Shown: positions 42,500 through 51,182 of the stretch, piece after piece
Layout: every line of letters starts with the position of its first letter
Numbering within the stretch: the first letter of the stretch is position 1
Assembly: GCA_963930955.1 (NCBI GenBank)
Contig: OZ006967.1
Span: 1,426,001-1,490,000, forward strand
DNA length: 64,000 bases
Source of the DNA: Scatomonas sp963930955
GTDB lineage: Bacteria; Bacillota; Clostridia; Lachnospirales; Lachnospiraceae
Direction of reading: 5' to 3'
Position numbers and translations under genes: made by a program
The notes under the pieces: model-generated
The model's database searches: none
Seen by the model: only the letters and a program-made list of their open reading frames with translations
What the model was told of the DNA's origin: nothing

Positions 42500-43155
42500 A
42501 TGAGAAAAAATTTAACAGAGATTGTTTTTATTCTTGACCGCAGCGGATCCATGAGCGGCCTGGAGGCAGATACCATCGGAGGTTTCAACGCCATGATTCA
42601 GAAACAGAAAAAAGAGGAAGGCCAGGCCCTGGTGTCCACCATTTTGTTCAGCGATGAAAGCTTTTTGCTTCATGACCGGGTGGATATCCGGAAAGTTCCC
42701 CTGATGACAGAAAAAGATTACTGCGCCTGCGGGGGTACCGCGCTTCTGGACGCCCTGGGAGGGGCCATTCACCATATTGGAAAGATTCACAATATATCCG
42801 CCAGGAAGATGTGCCGGAGCATACGCTGTTTATTATTACCACTGACGGCATGGAGAATGTAAGCTGCAGGTACCGGCTGGAAGATGTAAAACGGATGATC
42901 GAGAAAGAAAAAAGGAAATACGGCTGGGAATTTTTATTCCTTGGAGCCAATATTGACGCGGTAGAAACCGCAGGCCGCTTCGGCATCGGCCGGGACCGGG
43001 CGGCAAATTATCATGCGGACCAGGCGGGTACCGCCCTGAATTATCAGGCTCTCGATGGCGCGATCAGCGCACTCCGGAGAAATCAGCCGCTGGGAGCCGC
43101 CTGGAAAGAGCAGATCGATGAGGACTACAGAACACGTGCAGGCAGAAGAAAATAG
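42500..43155 (+). pseudogene. VWA-domain protein gene, interrupted by a frameshift
   Basis: Two overlapping frames together encode one von Willebrand factor A protein of about 218 residues. The first (42500-42862) holds the MIDAS start IVFILDRSGSMSGLE and GGTALLDALGGAIHHIGKIH; the second (from about 42795) continues RQEDVPEHTLFIITTDGMEN to the end at 43155. Adding one base near 42791-42797 (ACAATATATCC) would restore a continuous reading, so a single-base deletion is likely. It is either a recent pseudogene or a sequencing error. The start has a strong AAGGAGG. Function in Firmicutes is unknown; metal-dependent protein binding is expected. Confidence 0.85.
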
Positions 43156-43182
43156 GCCGGAGTGACGGAAGCCGCTGTCTGT

Positions 43183-44070
43183 TCAGAGAGGGGTTTCTTC
43201 TGAAATTTGCCGGATATAATCCTTCGGCGATTTCATGGTATATTTTTTGAATACTGTTGAGAAATAACTGCTGCTGTTAAAACTTAGATCCATGGCCACA
43301 TCTGTGATAGAACGGCCTTCCCGAAGCAGTTGTTTGGAATATTTGATTTTTTCTTTGTTAATATAATTCCGCGGGGCGATGCCTACCAGCCGGCGAAATT
43401 TTTGCTTGAACTGAGAAGTAGACAGGCCGCAGAGAGAAGCCAGATTGTCCAGGTTCAATTCTTCAGTAATGTGATCACGGATGTAGATCAGGGCGGCCTG
43501 AATGTCCGGAGTGGCGGAGTGGCGGTCTGACATGGCTTCTTCCAGCAAAAGCTGGAAAAAGAGCAGCAGGCAGCTTACTACAAGCAGAGGACGGCTTCCC
43601 TGCAGACTCAGGCGAAAAGCCTCTTCAATAGCGGTGCCGATCCGTTTGGAATGAGTGGAGATTACGTGTCTGTCCAGCCGGTAGAGATCCTGGATAAAGG
43701 ATTCCGCTGTTTCAGGTTGCAGAAACAGAAAATTCTCCGGATCGCTGACATCCAGCTGAATCCAGAATTGTTGGTTCAGAGAGATCGGCGTATCGTTGGT
43801 GCTGTGAATTTCATTGGGAAAGGATATGAATACATCGCCGCCGGATACGGTGTATTCGTGGGGAGCTGTATAGTAGGACATGCTCCCCTTGGCTATGTAG
43901 GAAAATTCAAAAGCATTTTCGTGATAGTGAGGCAGGAGAGGGAAGATCGCATTTTTTATATTGTGTGTGGCAAGCAGGCGGACTCCTGGGATTTTCAATT
44001 CCCGGTTGGTCAGACAGATACGATCTTGGGATACGAAATAATCATCGACCCATTTAATTGCAGTAATCAT
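43183..44070 (-). CDS. AraC-family transcriptional regulator (first paralogue)
   Basis: A 295-residue regulator. The N-terminal half is a cupin sensor (LPHYHENAFEFSYIAKGSM, VSGGDVFISFPNEIHS). The C-terminal 100 residues carry the two AraC helix-turn-helix units (LDNLASLCGLSTSQFKQKFR and SITDVAMDLSFNSSSYFSTV). It is divergent from the sugar-binding lipoprotein gene and is clearly paralogous to the regulator at 48915, with the same start pattern (KWVDDY, IPGVR). It probably activates the uptake genes when sugar is present. Confidence 0.93.
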   Translation of the reverse strand: MITAIKWVDDYFVSQDRICLTNRELKIPGVRLLATHNIKNAIFPLLPHYHENAFEFSYIAKGSMSYYTAPHEYTVSGGDVFISFPNEIHSTNDTPISLNQQFWIQLDVSDPENFLFLQPETAESFIQDLYRLDRHVISTHSKRIGTAIEEAFRLSLQGSRPLLVVSCLLLFFQLLLEEAMSDRHSATPDIQAALIYIRDHITEELNLDNLASLCGLSTSQFKQKFRRLVGIAPRNYINKEKIKYSKQLLREGRSITDVAMDLSFNSSSYFSTVFKKYTMKSPKDYIRQISEETPL

Positions 44071-44093
44071 AGTAACCTCCTACACTTTCGATT

Positions 44094-44143
44094 TTGTACA
44101 ATGTGTAAAATTGATTGTAATATAAAACTGATTTTTATACAAT
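44094..44143 (+). promoter_or_regulatory. Promoter with AraC-type direct repeats, binding-protein operon
   Basis: TTGTAC at 44094 and TTGTAA at 44115 are 21 bp apart; the second is also the -35 box, followed by a 17-bp spacer and TACAAT at 44138. The 33 bp at 44111-44143 match 53512-53544 at 30 positions. This is the expected layout for AraC-type activation. Confidence 0.7.
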
Positions 44144-44221
44144 CTTAACATACAAAAAAACAAGCAGAAAGCAAAAAAAAATAATTTTGCACAGGCTTGA
44201 AGATGGTTGGGAGGAAAAAGT

Positions 44222-45331
44222 ATGAAGAAAAAAACAGTTGCACTGGTATTGTCAGCGGTTATGGCTGCGGCATGTTTCGCAGGATGCGGTCAGGAGAGCG
44301 CTTCTTCTTCCGGCGGCACAGAAAACAGCGGTTCCAATTCTGTGGGTTCGTCTGAAACGGCGGATGGCAGTTCTTCAACAGGCGCCTCTTCCGGTTCAGA
44401 GACCACAGGAAAAGCGGCGGAGGACATTACGGTAGCAGGTGTGGTGTTCCAGGAGGATCAGTTTATGAAGATGATGCAGGCCGGTTACGAAGGCTGTGCA
44501 GAAGATTATGGCGTAACGCTGATGACATCCAATACCAACAATGACCAGTCCAAAGAGGCAGAGGTAATCAATACCTATATATCTCAGGGAATTGATGGTA
44601 TTGCCATTGCACCGCTGAATGAGTCCTCTTCCATGCAGATGCTGGAGACGGCATATGATGCTGGTCTGGAGATTGCTGTAGGAAATACAAAGCTGGCAGA
44701 TGCCCCCTTTGTATGCGGCGGCTATACATCAGACAATTATAATCTGGGAGAACTGACTGGAAAGAAAGCACGGGAATTTATCGAAAACGAGCTGGGCGGC
44801 TCCGCCAGAATTGCACTGATTCGTTTTGATTCTCAGCTGCCGGATCAGTCCAGTGCCCGTCAGCAGGGGTTCCTGGATCAGCTGGAAGGGCTGGATATCG
44901 AGATCGTAGCAGAGCAGGACGCATGGCTGCAGGATGACGCAGTACAGGTTGTTGGAGATATCCTGACGGCTAACGAGGCCAGCGGAGGCGTAGACATTGT
45001 ATGGGCGGCCAATGATGGAGGTACTATAGGTTCTGTTATGGCTGTAAGAAATGCCGGCAAGGCAGGGCAGACATTTGTATTTGGAACTGACGCGGCAGAG
45101 CAGCAGGTAGAAATGCTTCGGGCCGATGACAATGTACTTCAATGCGTAACCGGACAGGATCCTTACACTATCGGATATAATACGCTGGAAGTTCTGATCA
45201 AGACCATCATGGGTGAAAGCGAAGCTGAGTATGGTAAAGAAATAATCGTTGATGGTATCTGCCTGTCCAGAGGCGACACGGCCGGAATTGACGAATTTGC
45301 AACTCAGCTGGCTGAGCGTACAGGAAACTAG
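44222..45331 (+). CDS. Sugar ABC transporter substrate-binding lipoprotein
   Basis: A 369-residue periplasmic-binding-protein-like lipoprotein. The signal peptide ends in the lipobox CFAGC with Cys22, followed by a Ser/Gly/Thr linker to about residue 65. The binding domain is of the RbsB/type 1 group (ITVAGVVFQEDQFMKMMQAG, MTSNTNNDQSKEAEVINTYI, GIDGIAIAPLN, VWAANDGGTIGSV). It delivers a sugar to the ATPase and permease encoded next. A TTG 15 bp upstream is in frame but GGGAGGAAAAAGT precedes the ATG. Confidence 0.93.
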   Translation: MKKKTVALVLSAVMAAACFAGCGQESASSSGGTENSGSNSVGSSETADGSSSTGASSGSETTGKAAEDITVAGVVFQEDQFMKMMQAGYEGCAEDYGVTLMTSNTNNDQSKEAEVINTYISQGIDGIAIAPLNESSSMQMLETAYDAGLEIAVGNTKLADAPFVCGGYTSDNYNLGELTGKKAREFIENELGGSARIALIRFDSQLPDQSSARQQGFLDQLEGLDIEIVAEQDAWLQDDAVQVVGDILTANEASGGVDIVWAANDGGTIGSVMAVRNAGKAGQTFVFGTDAAEQQVEMLRADDNVLQCVTGQDPYTIGYNTLEVLIKTIMGESEAEYGKEIIVDGICLSRGDTAGIDEFATQLAERTGN

Positions 45332-45369
45332 AGAAAGACCTCAAGGGGCTGTTGCAGCCACGGAATAGT

Positions 45370-45420
45370 GGAAAGGGCGTGAGATATGCCGAGGCATATG
45401 CTCACGCCTCTCCTTTTCCA
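45370..45420 (+). promoter_or_regulatory. Stem-loop between binding-protein and ATPase genes
   Basis: GGCGTGAG(A)ATATGCC pairs with GCATATGCTCACGCC, flanked by GGAAAGG and CCTTTTCC. There is no T run. Such hairpins after binding-protein genes commonly protect the upstream mRNA and lower expression of the membrane parts. Confidence 0.6.
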
Positions 45421-45428
45421 GGCGGCGG

Positions 45429-47926
45429 TCCGGTATTTGGCAGAAGAAGGACGGTGAAATCGTGAGTGTTCTAAAAGCAGAAAAGATTACAAAACAGTAT
45501 CCAGGAACCAAGGCCCTGGATGGGGTATCGGTGGAATTCGGAAGCGGCCAGGTTCACGCGCTGATCGGGAAGAACGGCTCCGGCAAGTCCACTCTGGTGA
45601 AGATCTTCTCCGGGGCGGTGGATGCCACGGAAGGAAGCTTCTCCCTGGACGGGAAGACCCTGGAGTTCCATTCTCCCCAGGACGCCCTGGACAACGGGAT
45701 CGTTACAGTCTACCAGGAGCTGAGCCTGGTGCCAGGGCTGACCGTGGCTGAGAACATCCTTATGGGCCGTATGCCTATGAAGGGAAAGTTTATCGACTGG
45801 AAGGAGGCTTACCGCCAGGCGGAGGAACTTTTGAAGGAACTGCAGGTGGATGTGCCGGCCCGGGCCACGGTGGCGGAATTAAGCCTCTGGCAGAGCCAGA
45901 TGGTGGAGATCGCCAAGGCCATGAGCAGTAATCCGAAGGTGCTGATGCTGGACGAGCCCACGTCGGCCCTGGCCAGCCACGAGGTGGAACTGCTCTTTGA
46001 CATGGTGAGGAACCTGAAGAAAAAGGGCGTCATCATCCTCTATATCTCCCATAAGCTGCAGGAACTTTGGCAGATCGCGGACACCTGCACGGTGCTGCGG
46101 GACGGGCAGCTGATCGGGAAGGTGAACATGGCGGACATCTCCCGGAGCGAGCTGATCAGCATGATGTTCGGGGACGTGGAGATCAAAACCCGTCCGGAGG
46201 ACCTGCAGGTCGGGGAAAAGACGGTGCTGGATGTGAGGAAGCTGACCCGGAAGGGACACTTTGAGGACGTGAGTTTCCAGCTGAAGGAAAATGAGATCCT
46301 GGGGATCGCCGGGATGCTGGGAGCGGGACGGACAGAACTGCTGCGTGCCATCTTCGGCGCGGAGCCTTGGGACAGCGGGCAGGTGTATTTCAACGGGGAG
46401 GAGATAAAGAAGCCGACCCCGGTGAAGATGCGGAATAAAGGGTTTGCGCTGACACCGGAGGACCGGAAGAACGAAGGGCTGGTGCAGATCCTGTCGGTGG
46501 CGAGAAACCTGTGCGTGGCCAGCATCCCGTACCTGGTAAAGAAAGCGTTCATCGACCGGAAGAAGGAGAAGGGCTTCGTGGAGAGTCAGATCCGCCGTCT
46601 GCAGATCAAGGTGCCGGACCCGGAACTGCCGGTATCCTCCCTTTCAGGAGGAAATCAGCAGAAGGTGGTGGTGGGGAACTGGCTGAACACTCATCCGAAG
46701 ATCATGTTTTTTGATGAGCCTTCGAGGGGCATAGACGTGAACGCGAAGCAGCAGATCTTCCAGATCATCTGGGAGCAGTCCAGGAAGGGGATCTCGAGCA
46801 TCATGGTCTCTTCGGAATTGGAGGAACTGCTGGAGGTATGCCACAGGATCCTGATCATGCATGACGGCCATATCATAGGAGAAGTATACCCGGAACAGGT
46901 AACGGTGGAACAGCTGTACAGCCTGTGCATGGGATAAGGAGGAGAACAGGACATGAGCGGAGAAAACAAAGTAACAAAATTTATCAGGAACAACATGATG
47001 CTGACGATCCTGGTGGTCATCTGTATCGTGATCGCTTTCACGGCCCCTGGATTCTTTACGGTGTCGAACATACTGGGGATTTTCCGGAACAACGCGTTCA
47101 AGGGAGTCATCGCCTTCGGGATGACCATGGTGATCATCTGCGGAGAGATTGACCTGTCCATCGGATCGACGGTGGCGCTGTCGGGAATCGTCACAGCCCG
47201 TGTGGCGGGAGGACTGAGCGCGGCGGGGATGCCGCTGGAGGTGACCGTGATCTTCGGAATGCTGGCGGCACTGGCGGTCTCGGCACTGATCGGCCTGTTT
47301 ATCGGTGTGATCCGGACGAAGTTTAAAATCCCTACCTTCATCATCACGCTGGCGATGTTGAACGTGCTGTACGGAGCGGCGGCGCTGCTGTCCGGCGGTT
47401 TTCCGGTGCTGACCCTGCCCCAGTGGTATAACAGGATCGGAGCGGGGAGCGTGCTGGGGATCCCGATCCCTGCGATCATCCTGGTGATCGTATTCATCGT
47501 GATTAACATCATTATGAGCTACACGGCGTTTGGCCGATCCGTCTATGCGGCAGGCGGAAACCCGGAGGCGGCGCGTCTGTCAGGGGTAGACGTGACGAAG
47601 GTAAAGATCCTGGTAATGATCGGGGTACAGCTGCTGGCGGCCCTGGGAGGGATCATGAACTCATCCCAGGTAATGTCGGCAGCCCATAACTTTGGAAGAG
47701 GCTGGGAGATGGACGTGATCGCCTCCGTCATCATCGGCGGGACCAGCATGAACGGAGGAGTGGGAAAGGTAAAAGGAACATTTCTTGGAATCATCTTCCT
47801 GGGCGTGCTGCTGAACGGAATGACGCTGCTGAACCTGAACGAATATATCCAGTATGTGGTGCGGGGCGGCCTGATCCTGATTGCGGTAATGATTAATACG
47901 ATTCAGCTGAACCGGCAGCAGAAGGC
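45429..47926 (+). repeat. 2,498-bp direct repeat, copy 1 (ATPase-permease pair)
   Basis: This segment recurs at 53597-56094, shifted by 8,168 bp, in the same orientation. I find five single-base differences (47270, 47603, 47774, 47843, 47858), all in third codon positions of the permease gene; I saw none in the ATPase gene. Identity starts and stops abruptly at TCCGG and GAAGGC. Confidence 0.93.
45462..46937 (+). CDS. Sugar ABC transporter ATP-binding protein, RbsA type (copy 1)
   Basis: A 491-residue double ATPase. The first cassette has Walker A GKNGSGKST near residue 37 and Walker B VLMLDEPTSAL; its signature reads LSLWQSQ where RbsA-type proteins have LSxGxxQ. The second cassette has a degenerate Walker A (GMLGAGRTEL), a good signature LSGGNQQKVVVG and IMFFDEPSRGIDV. 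It powers import with the permease next door. Starts with GTG after AAGGACGGTGAAATC. The protein is identical to that encoded at 53630. Confidence 0.95.
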   Translation: MSVLKAEKITKQYPGTKALDGVSVEFGSGQVHALIGKNGSGKSTLVKIFSGAVDATEGSFSLDGKTLEFHSPQDALDNGIVTVYQELSLVPGLTVAENILMGRMPMKGKFIDWKEAYRQAEELLKELQVDVPARATVAELSLWQSQMVEIAKAMSSNPKVLMLDEPTSALASHEVELLFDMVRNLKKKGVIILYISHKLQELWQIADTCTVLRDGQLIGKVNMADISRSELISMMFGDVEIKTRPEDLQVGEKTVLDVRKLTRKGHFEDVSFQLKENEILGIAGMLGAGRTELLRAIFGAEPWDSGQVYFNGEEIKKPTPVKMRNKGFALTPEDRKNEGLVQILSVARNLCVASIPYLVKKAFIDRKKEKGFVESQIRRLQIKVPDPELPVSSLSGGNQQKVVVGNWLNTHPKIMFFDEPSRGIDVNAKQQIFQIIWEQSRKGISSIMVSSELEELLEVCHRILIMHDGHIIGEVYPEQVTVEQLYSLCMG

Positions 47927-47930
47927 GTGA
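46953..47930 (+). CDS. Sugar ABC transporter permease, RbsC type (copy 1)
   Basis: A 325-residue inner-membrane permease with about ten membrane helices. The family motifs GEIDLSIGSTVALSG and the EAA-like loop YAAGGNPEAARLSGVDV are present, and the C-terminal VIIGGTSMNGGVGKVKGT is typical of the ribose/galactose/xylose group. It forms the channel with the RbsA-type ATPase. Protein sequence is identical to copy 2 at 55121 although five bases differ. Confidence 0.95.
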   Translation: MSGENKVTKFIRNNMMLTILVVICIVIAFTAPGFFTVSNILGIFRNNAFKGVIAFGMTMVIICGEIDLSIGSTVALSGIVTARVAGGLSAAGMPLEVTVIFGMLAALAVSALIGLFIGVIRTKFKIPTFIITLAMLNVLYGAAALLSGGFPVLTLPQWYNRIGAGSVLGIPIPAIILVIVFIVINIIMSYTAFGRSVYAAGGNPEAARLSGVDVTKVKILVMIGVQLLAALGGIMNSSQVMSAAHNFGRGWEMDVIASVIIGGTSMNGGVGKVKGTFLGIIFLGVLLNGMTLLNLNEYIQYVVRGGLILIAVMINTIQLNRQQKA

Positions 47931-47970
47931 TGGAATGAGACATCCTTTCTATCAGAAAGGCGGAAACAGA

Positions 47971-48864
47971 ATGAAACAGAATCTGACAGAATTGAATAAC
48001 GGGATGCTTACTGTGCGGGTGGCTGCCAGGGGAGCGGAACTGCAGTCTATTATGGATGCGGAAGGAAAAGAATATCTGTGGCAGGGGAATCCCGCCTACT
48101 GGGCGGACCGGGCGCTGAATCTATTTCCCTATGTGGCCAGGCTGACGGAAGGAAAGTATACGTATCGCGGAAAAACTTATTCCATGAATATACACGGGTT
48201 TGTACCTTGGATGGATCTGCAGGCAGAAGAGGCAGGGGAGAAAAGGGCAGTATTCGGACTGTGTTCAGATGAAATAACCAGAAAACAGTACCCCTTTGAA
48301 TTTCATTACCGCGTCTGTTATGAGCTGGATGGTACCGAACTCCGGATCACCTACCGGGTGGATAATGAAGGAGAGGATACGATGTATTTCGGGCTGGGAG
48401 GCCATCCAGGATTTCAGGTGCCCATGGAAGCAGGCAGAGTCTACGAGGATTATTATCTGCAGTTTGAAGAAGGGATAAAACCGGTTCGCGTCGGCTTTAC
48501 GGAAGAATGTTTTCGAAGCGGAAATGATGAGGATTTTCCTCTGGAGCCGGGGGCGCGTCTCCAGCTCTGCCATGAACTCTTTGACAAGGATGCTGTGGTA
48601 CTGCTGCAGGCGGGAGAGTGTGTTTCGCTCCAGGCAACGGGCGGCGGCAGGCGAATCCGGGTGATCTTTCCGGAAATGCGGTATCTGGGTATCTGGAGCG
48701 CGCCGAAGACAGATGCGCCCTATGTCTGCCTGGAACCCTGGGCCTCCCTTCCGTCCCGGCAGGGGATCATAGAAGATCTGGAGACCCAGCCGGATCTGGT
48801 GGCGCTGGGTGCGGGAAAAAGTTATGAGAATACATGGAGAATCCGAATTGAAGAACAGGTATAG
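47971..48864 (+). CDS. Aldose 1-epimerase family protein
   Basis: A 297-residue galactose-mutarotase-like protein. GLGGHPGFQVP carries the catalytic-type histidine and YVCLEPWASLPS the glutamate base; IHGFVPWM supplies the first histidine. It probably interconverts anomers of the imported sugar, as LacX-type proteins do. An ATG at 47935 is in frame, but AAAGGCGG precedes the ATG at 47971. It closes the first transport operon before a strong terminator. Confidence 0.85.
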   Translation: MKQNLTELNNGMLTVRVAARGAELQSIMDAEGKEYLWQGNPAYWADRALNLFPYVARLTEGKYTYRGKTYSMNIHGFVPWMDLQAEEAGEKRAVFGLCSDEITRKQYPFEFHYRVCYELDGTELRITYRVDNEGEDTMYFGLGGHPGFQVPMEAGRVYEDYYLQFEEGIKPVRVGFTEECFRSGNDEDFPLEPGARLQLCHELFDKDAVVLLQAGECVSLQATGGGRRIRVIFPEMRYLGIWSAPKTDAPYVCLEPWASLPSRQGIIEDLETQPDLVALGAGKSYENTWRIRIEEQV

Positions 48865-48916
48865 AGAAAAGGAGGGATCTGCAGTTGTTTTATGACTGCG
48901 GATCCCTCCTTTTCTC
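48864..48916. terminator. Strong hairpin between convergent genes
   Basis: GAGAAAAGGAGGGATC and its complement GATCCCTCCTTTTCTC form the outer stem, extended by GCAGT/ACTGC with a TGTTTTATG loop. The stop codons of both convergent genes touch it, so it serves both directions. Confidence 0.8.
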
Positions 48917-49796
48917 AGGTTTTGCTGTAATCAAGCTGCCGGTTTTGGATGAACTCCGTGGGAGTTAACAGAGTGTGTTTTTTAAAAATATAGGAAAAAT
49001 AGCTGCTGGTGGAAAAGCCCAAGGCCATGGATACATCAGTGATAGAACCGCCCTCCTTCAGCAGGGTTTTGGCGTATTCAATTTTCTGTTGGTTGATGTA
49101 GTTTCTAGGTGATACGCCCATCTGATCCCGGAATTTCTGCTTGAAACGGGACAGAGACAGCGCGCATAGATCGGCCAACTCTTCCAGGGTGATTTCTGAG
49201 GTGATGTGGTCGTAGATGTAGATCAGCGCCCGGCTGATATCCGGTGTCATAGGCTGCTGAGACGCAGTTGCGAACTGAATCAGCAGATGCAGAAAAATCT
49301 GGAGATAAGCGGCCACCATCATCTCGTGGCCGGGCTGCATGGCCAGGGCAAAAGCCTGGGTGATAATGCTGTTGATTTCCCTATTGTCTGTACGGATGTT
49401 GTGGTGTGAAATATTCATGAGCTGCCGGATCAGTGCTGCCGAAGCGTCTGCTTCCAGAAACAGCAGATTGAGAACCTGGGTTTCCAGCTGAAACCAGTAG
49501 AATTTTCCAGGGCTTAAGGGCGTTTCATGCGTGCTGTGCACTTCATTGGGATGAAGAAAAAAAGCAGTTCCTCCGTTCAGGCGGTACTCTTTTCCTTTCG
49601 TATAGAAGATTACATTTCCGTGGGCAGAAAAAACGATTTCAAATGCGTCCTCATGGTAATGATCACAGAGCGGCAGAGAAGCCTTCTGGTTATTCTGCAT
49701 GCCGAACATACGAACGCCGGGAATGGAAAGTTCCTTCTCTGTCAGAAGAATACGATTGTCAGAGTAATTGTATTCGTCAACCCATTTAACTGCCAT
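48915..49796 (-). CDS. AraC-family transcriptional regulator (second paralogue)
   Basis: A 293-residue regulator with an N-terminal cupin (LCDHYHEDAFEIVFSAHGNV, LNGGTAFFLHPNEVHSTHE) and C-terminal double helix-turn-helix (LEELADLCALSLSRFKQKFR, SITDVSMALGFSTSSYFSYI). Similar along its whole length to the regulator at 43183. It is divergent from the first UroD-like gene, whose promoter has the same 21-bp-spaced half-sites, so the two paralogues may bind the same operators. Confidence 0.93.
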   Translation of the reverse strand: MAVKWVDEYNYSDNRILLTEKELSIPGVRMFGMQNNQKASLPLCDHYHEDAFEIVFSAHGNVIFYTKGKEYRLNGGTAFFLHPNEVHSTHETPLSPGKFYWFQLETQVLNLLFLEADASAALIRQLMNISHHNIRTDNREINSIITQAFALAMQPGHEMMVAAYLQIFLHLLIQFATASQQPMTPDISRALIYIYDHITSEITLEELADLCALSLSRFKQKFRDQMGVSPRNYINQQKIEYAKTLLKEGGSITDVSMALGFSTSSYFSYIFKKHTLLTPTEFIQNRQLDYSKT

Positions 49797-49945
49797 AGCT
49801 GCCCCCTTTTGTTGTATTGCAGATTTTCTCTTTTAATATTTTAGTGCGTAAAACTTCGAAATGCAAGAAAGAAGTGCTCCTTGCACCGGAATTTCGGGAG
49901 GCTGACTGTGAAAAACCTTGTTTTTGCATATGGAAACTATCAAAA

Positions 49946-49995
49946 TTGTACGGAATATGAAAATTATTGCAGAGAAAATTTGGCTTTTATAGAAT
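49946..49995 (+). promoter_or_regulatory. Promoter with AraC-type direct repeats, first UroD operon
   Basis: TTGTAC at 49946 and TTGCAG at 49967 are 21 bp apart; the second is the -35 box, with a 17-bp spacer and TAGAAT at 49990. It shares AAAATTGTACGG and the half-site spacing with the promoter at 53495. Confidence 0.68.
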
Positions 49996-50055
49996 ATGAA
50001 TGAAGATGTGCAGCGGCATATGCAAAACTTATATATTGGAAAGGGAGAAAATATT

Positions 50056-51132
50056 ATGAATGCAAGAGAACGTTTTTTGACAGCCATGGATCATAAACAG
50101 GCAGACCGGATCCCAATGTTTGATTTCTTATTTCAGCAGGATTTATTTAAAGAAGTGCTGGGTCACAGGCCGGAGGTTTACAATGTGGAAGATGCAGTGA
50201 ATTGTACACTGAAGCTGGGACTGGATGGTGTATGGATTCCCACGGATGGCTTTGGCGGCTATACCCCGGAAGCGGTAGGAGCATTGAAATACAAGGATGA
50301 ATGGGGAACGGTGAACCAGAAAACGGAATATTCTTGGCCTATCGACCCGCCTGTGGAATTTCCTATCGAAACCTGGGAGGATTTTAAAAACTGGACCTGC
50401 CCTGTGGCAGAGGATCCGAACCGCGTAAAATCCGTGCAGGAAGCGCTGAAGATGGCGGAAGGAAGAATCGCCGTGCTGGGAGGTGTGTCGGGCCCCTTCA
50501 CAATCCTGTTTATGCTTATGGGGATGGAAAACGCCTGCCTGTGTTCGATCACGGAACCAGAGTTGTTTCAGGCGATCATGCGGGTGGCTACGGATTATAA
50601 TATTACAGTGGGACTGAATCTGATCGAGGCCGGTGTGGACGCTGTGATTATCAGTGAAGATCTGGGCTACAATTCAGGTACATTTTTGGCTCCGGACAGT
50701 ATGCGGACCATGGTGCTGCCCTATGTCCGGGAGATGGCTGCGGCTTATAAGAAGATGGGCGCGCGCGTCATGCTGCACTGTGATGGAAATATGAACGGGA
50801 TTCTGGATGATCTGGCCCATCTGGGCGTGGATGCTTGGCAGCCCCTGGAGAGAAAAGGCAAAAATGACTTGGCTCATGTGAAAAAGACCTACGGAGATAT
50901 TCTGACCCCTGTGGGAAATGTGGATTCTTCCGTTACGCTGCCTTTTGGCACGAAAGAGGACGTGGCAAATCAGACGCTGCAGTGCATGCGCGACGCCGGA
51001 GAGGGCGGCGGCTACATTCTGGGCAGCGATCACTCTTTGCATGACGGTATTCCGGTGGAGAATATTTTTACAATGATTGAAACCTGCAGGAAATACGGAG
51101 CTTACCCTCTGAATCTGCCGGACAGCCTGTAA
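50056..51132 (+). CDS. UroD/MtaA-family protein A
   Basis: A 358-residue TIM-barrel protein of the uroporphyrinogen decarboxylase superfamily. It starts MNARERFLTAMDHKQADRIP, typical of the sub-family that is not true HemE. The metal-binding-like HCDGN is near residue 240, but the distal position has GSDHSLHDGIPVEN with no cysteine. True HemE needs an N-terminal arginine cluster and heme genes nearby; neither is seen. Methyl transfer or another C1 or decarboxylation reaction on a sugar-linked compound is possible. First gene of a three-gene UroD run. Confidence 0.85.
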   Translation: MNARERFLTAMDHKQADRIPMFDFLFQQDLFKEVLGHRPEVYNVEDAVNCTLKLGLDGVWIPTDGFGGYTPEAVGALKYKDEWGTVNQKTEYSWPIDPPVEFPIETWEDFKNWTCPVAEDPNRVKSVQEALKMAEGRIAVLGGVSGPFTILFMLMGMENACLCSITEPELFQAIMRVATDYNITVGLNLIEAGVDAVIISEDLGYNSGTFLAPDSMRTMVLPYVREMAAAYKKMGARVMLHCDGNMNGILDDLAHLGVDAWQPLERKGKNDLAHVKKTYGDILTPVGNVDSSVTLPFGTKEDVANQTLQCMRDAGEGGGYILGSDHSLHDGIPVENIFTMIETCRKYGAYPLNLPDSL

Positions 51133-51182
51133 AAAGGAAATAAGTTTTGAAGAATCCAAAAAAGAGGAGAGGTGTCAGTGTT

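Noticed and set aside
42785..42862. Programmed frameshift in the VWA gene
   Set aside because: No slippery heptamer or downstream pseudoknot is obvious at the junction; a simple one-base deletion explains it better.
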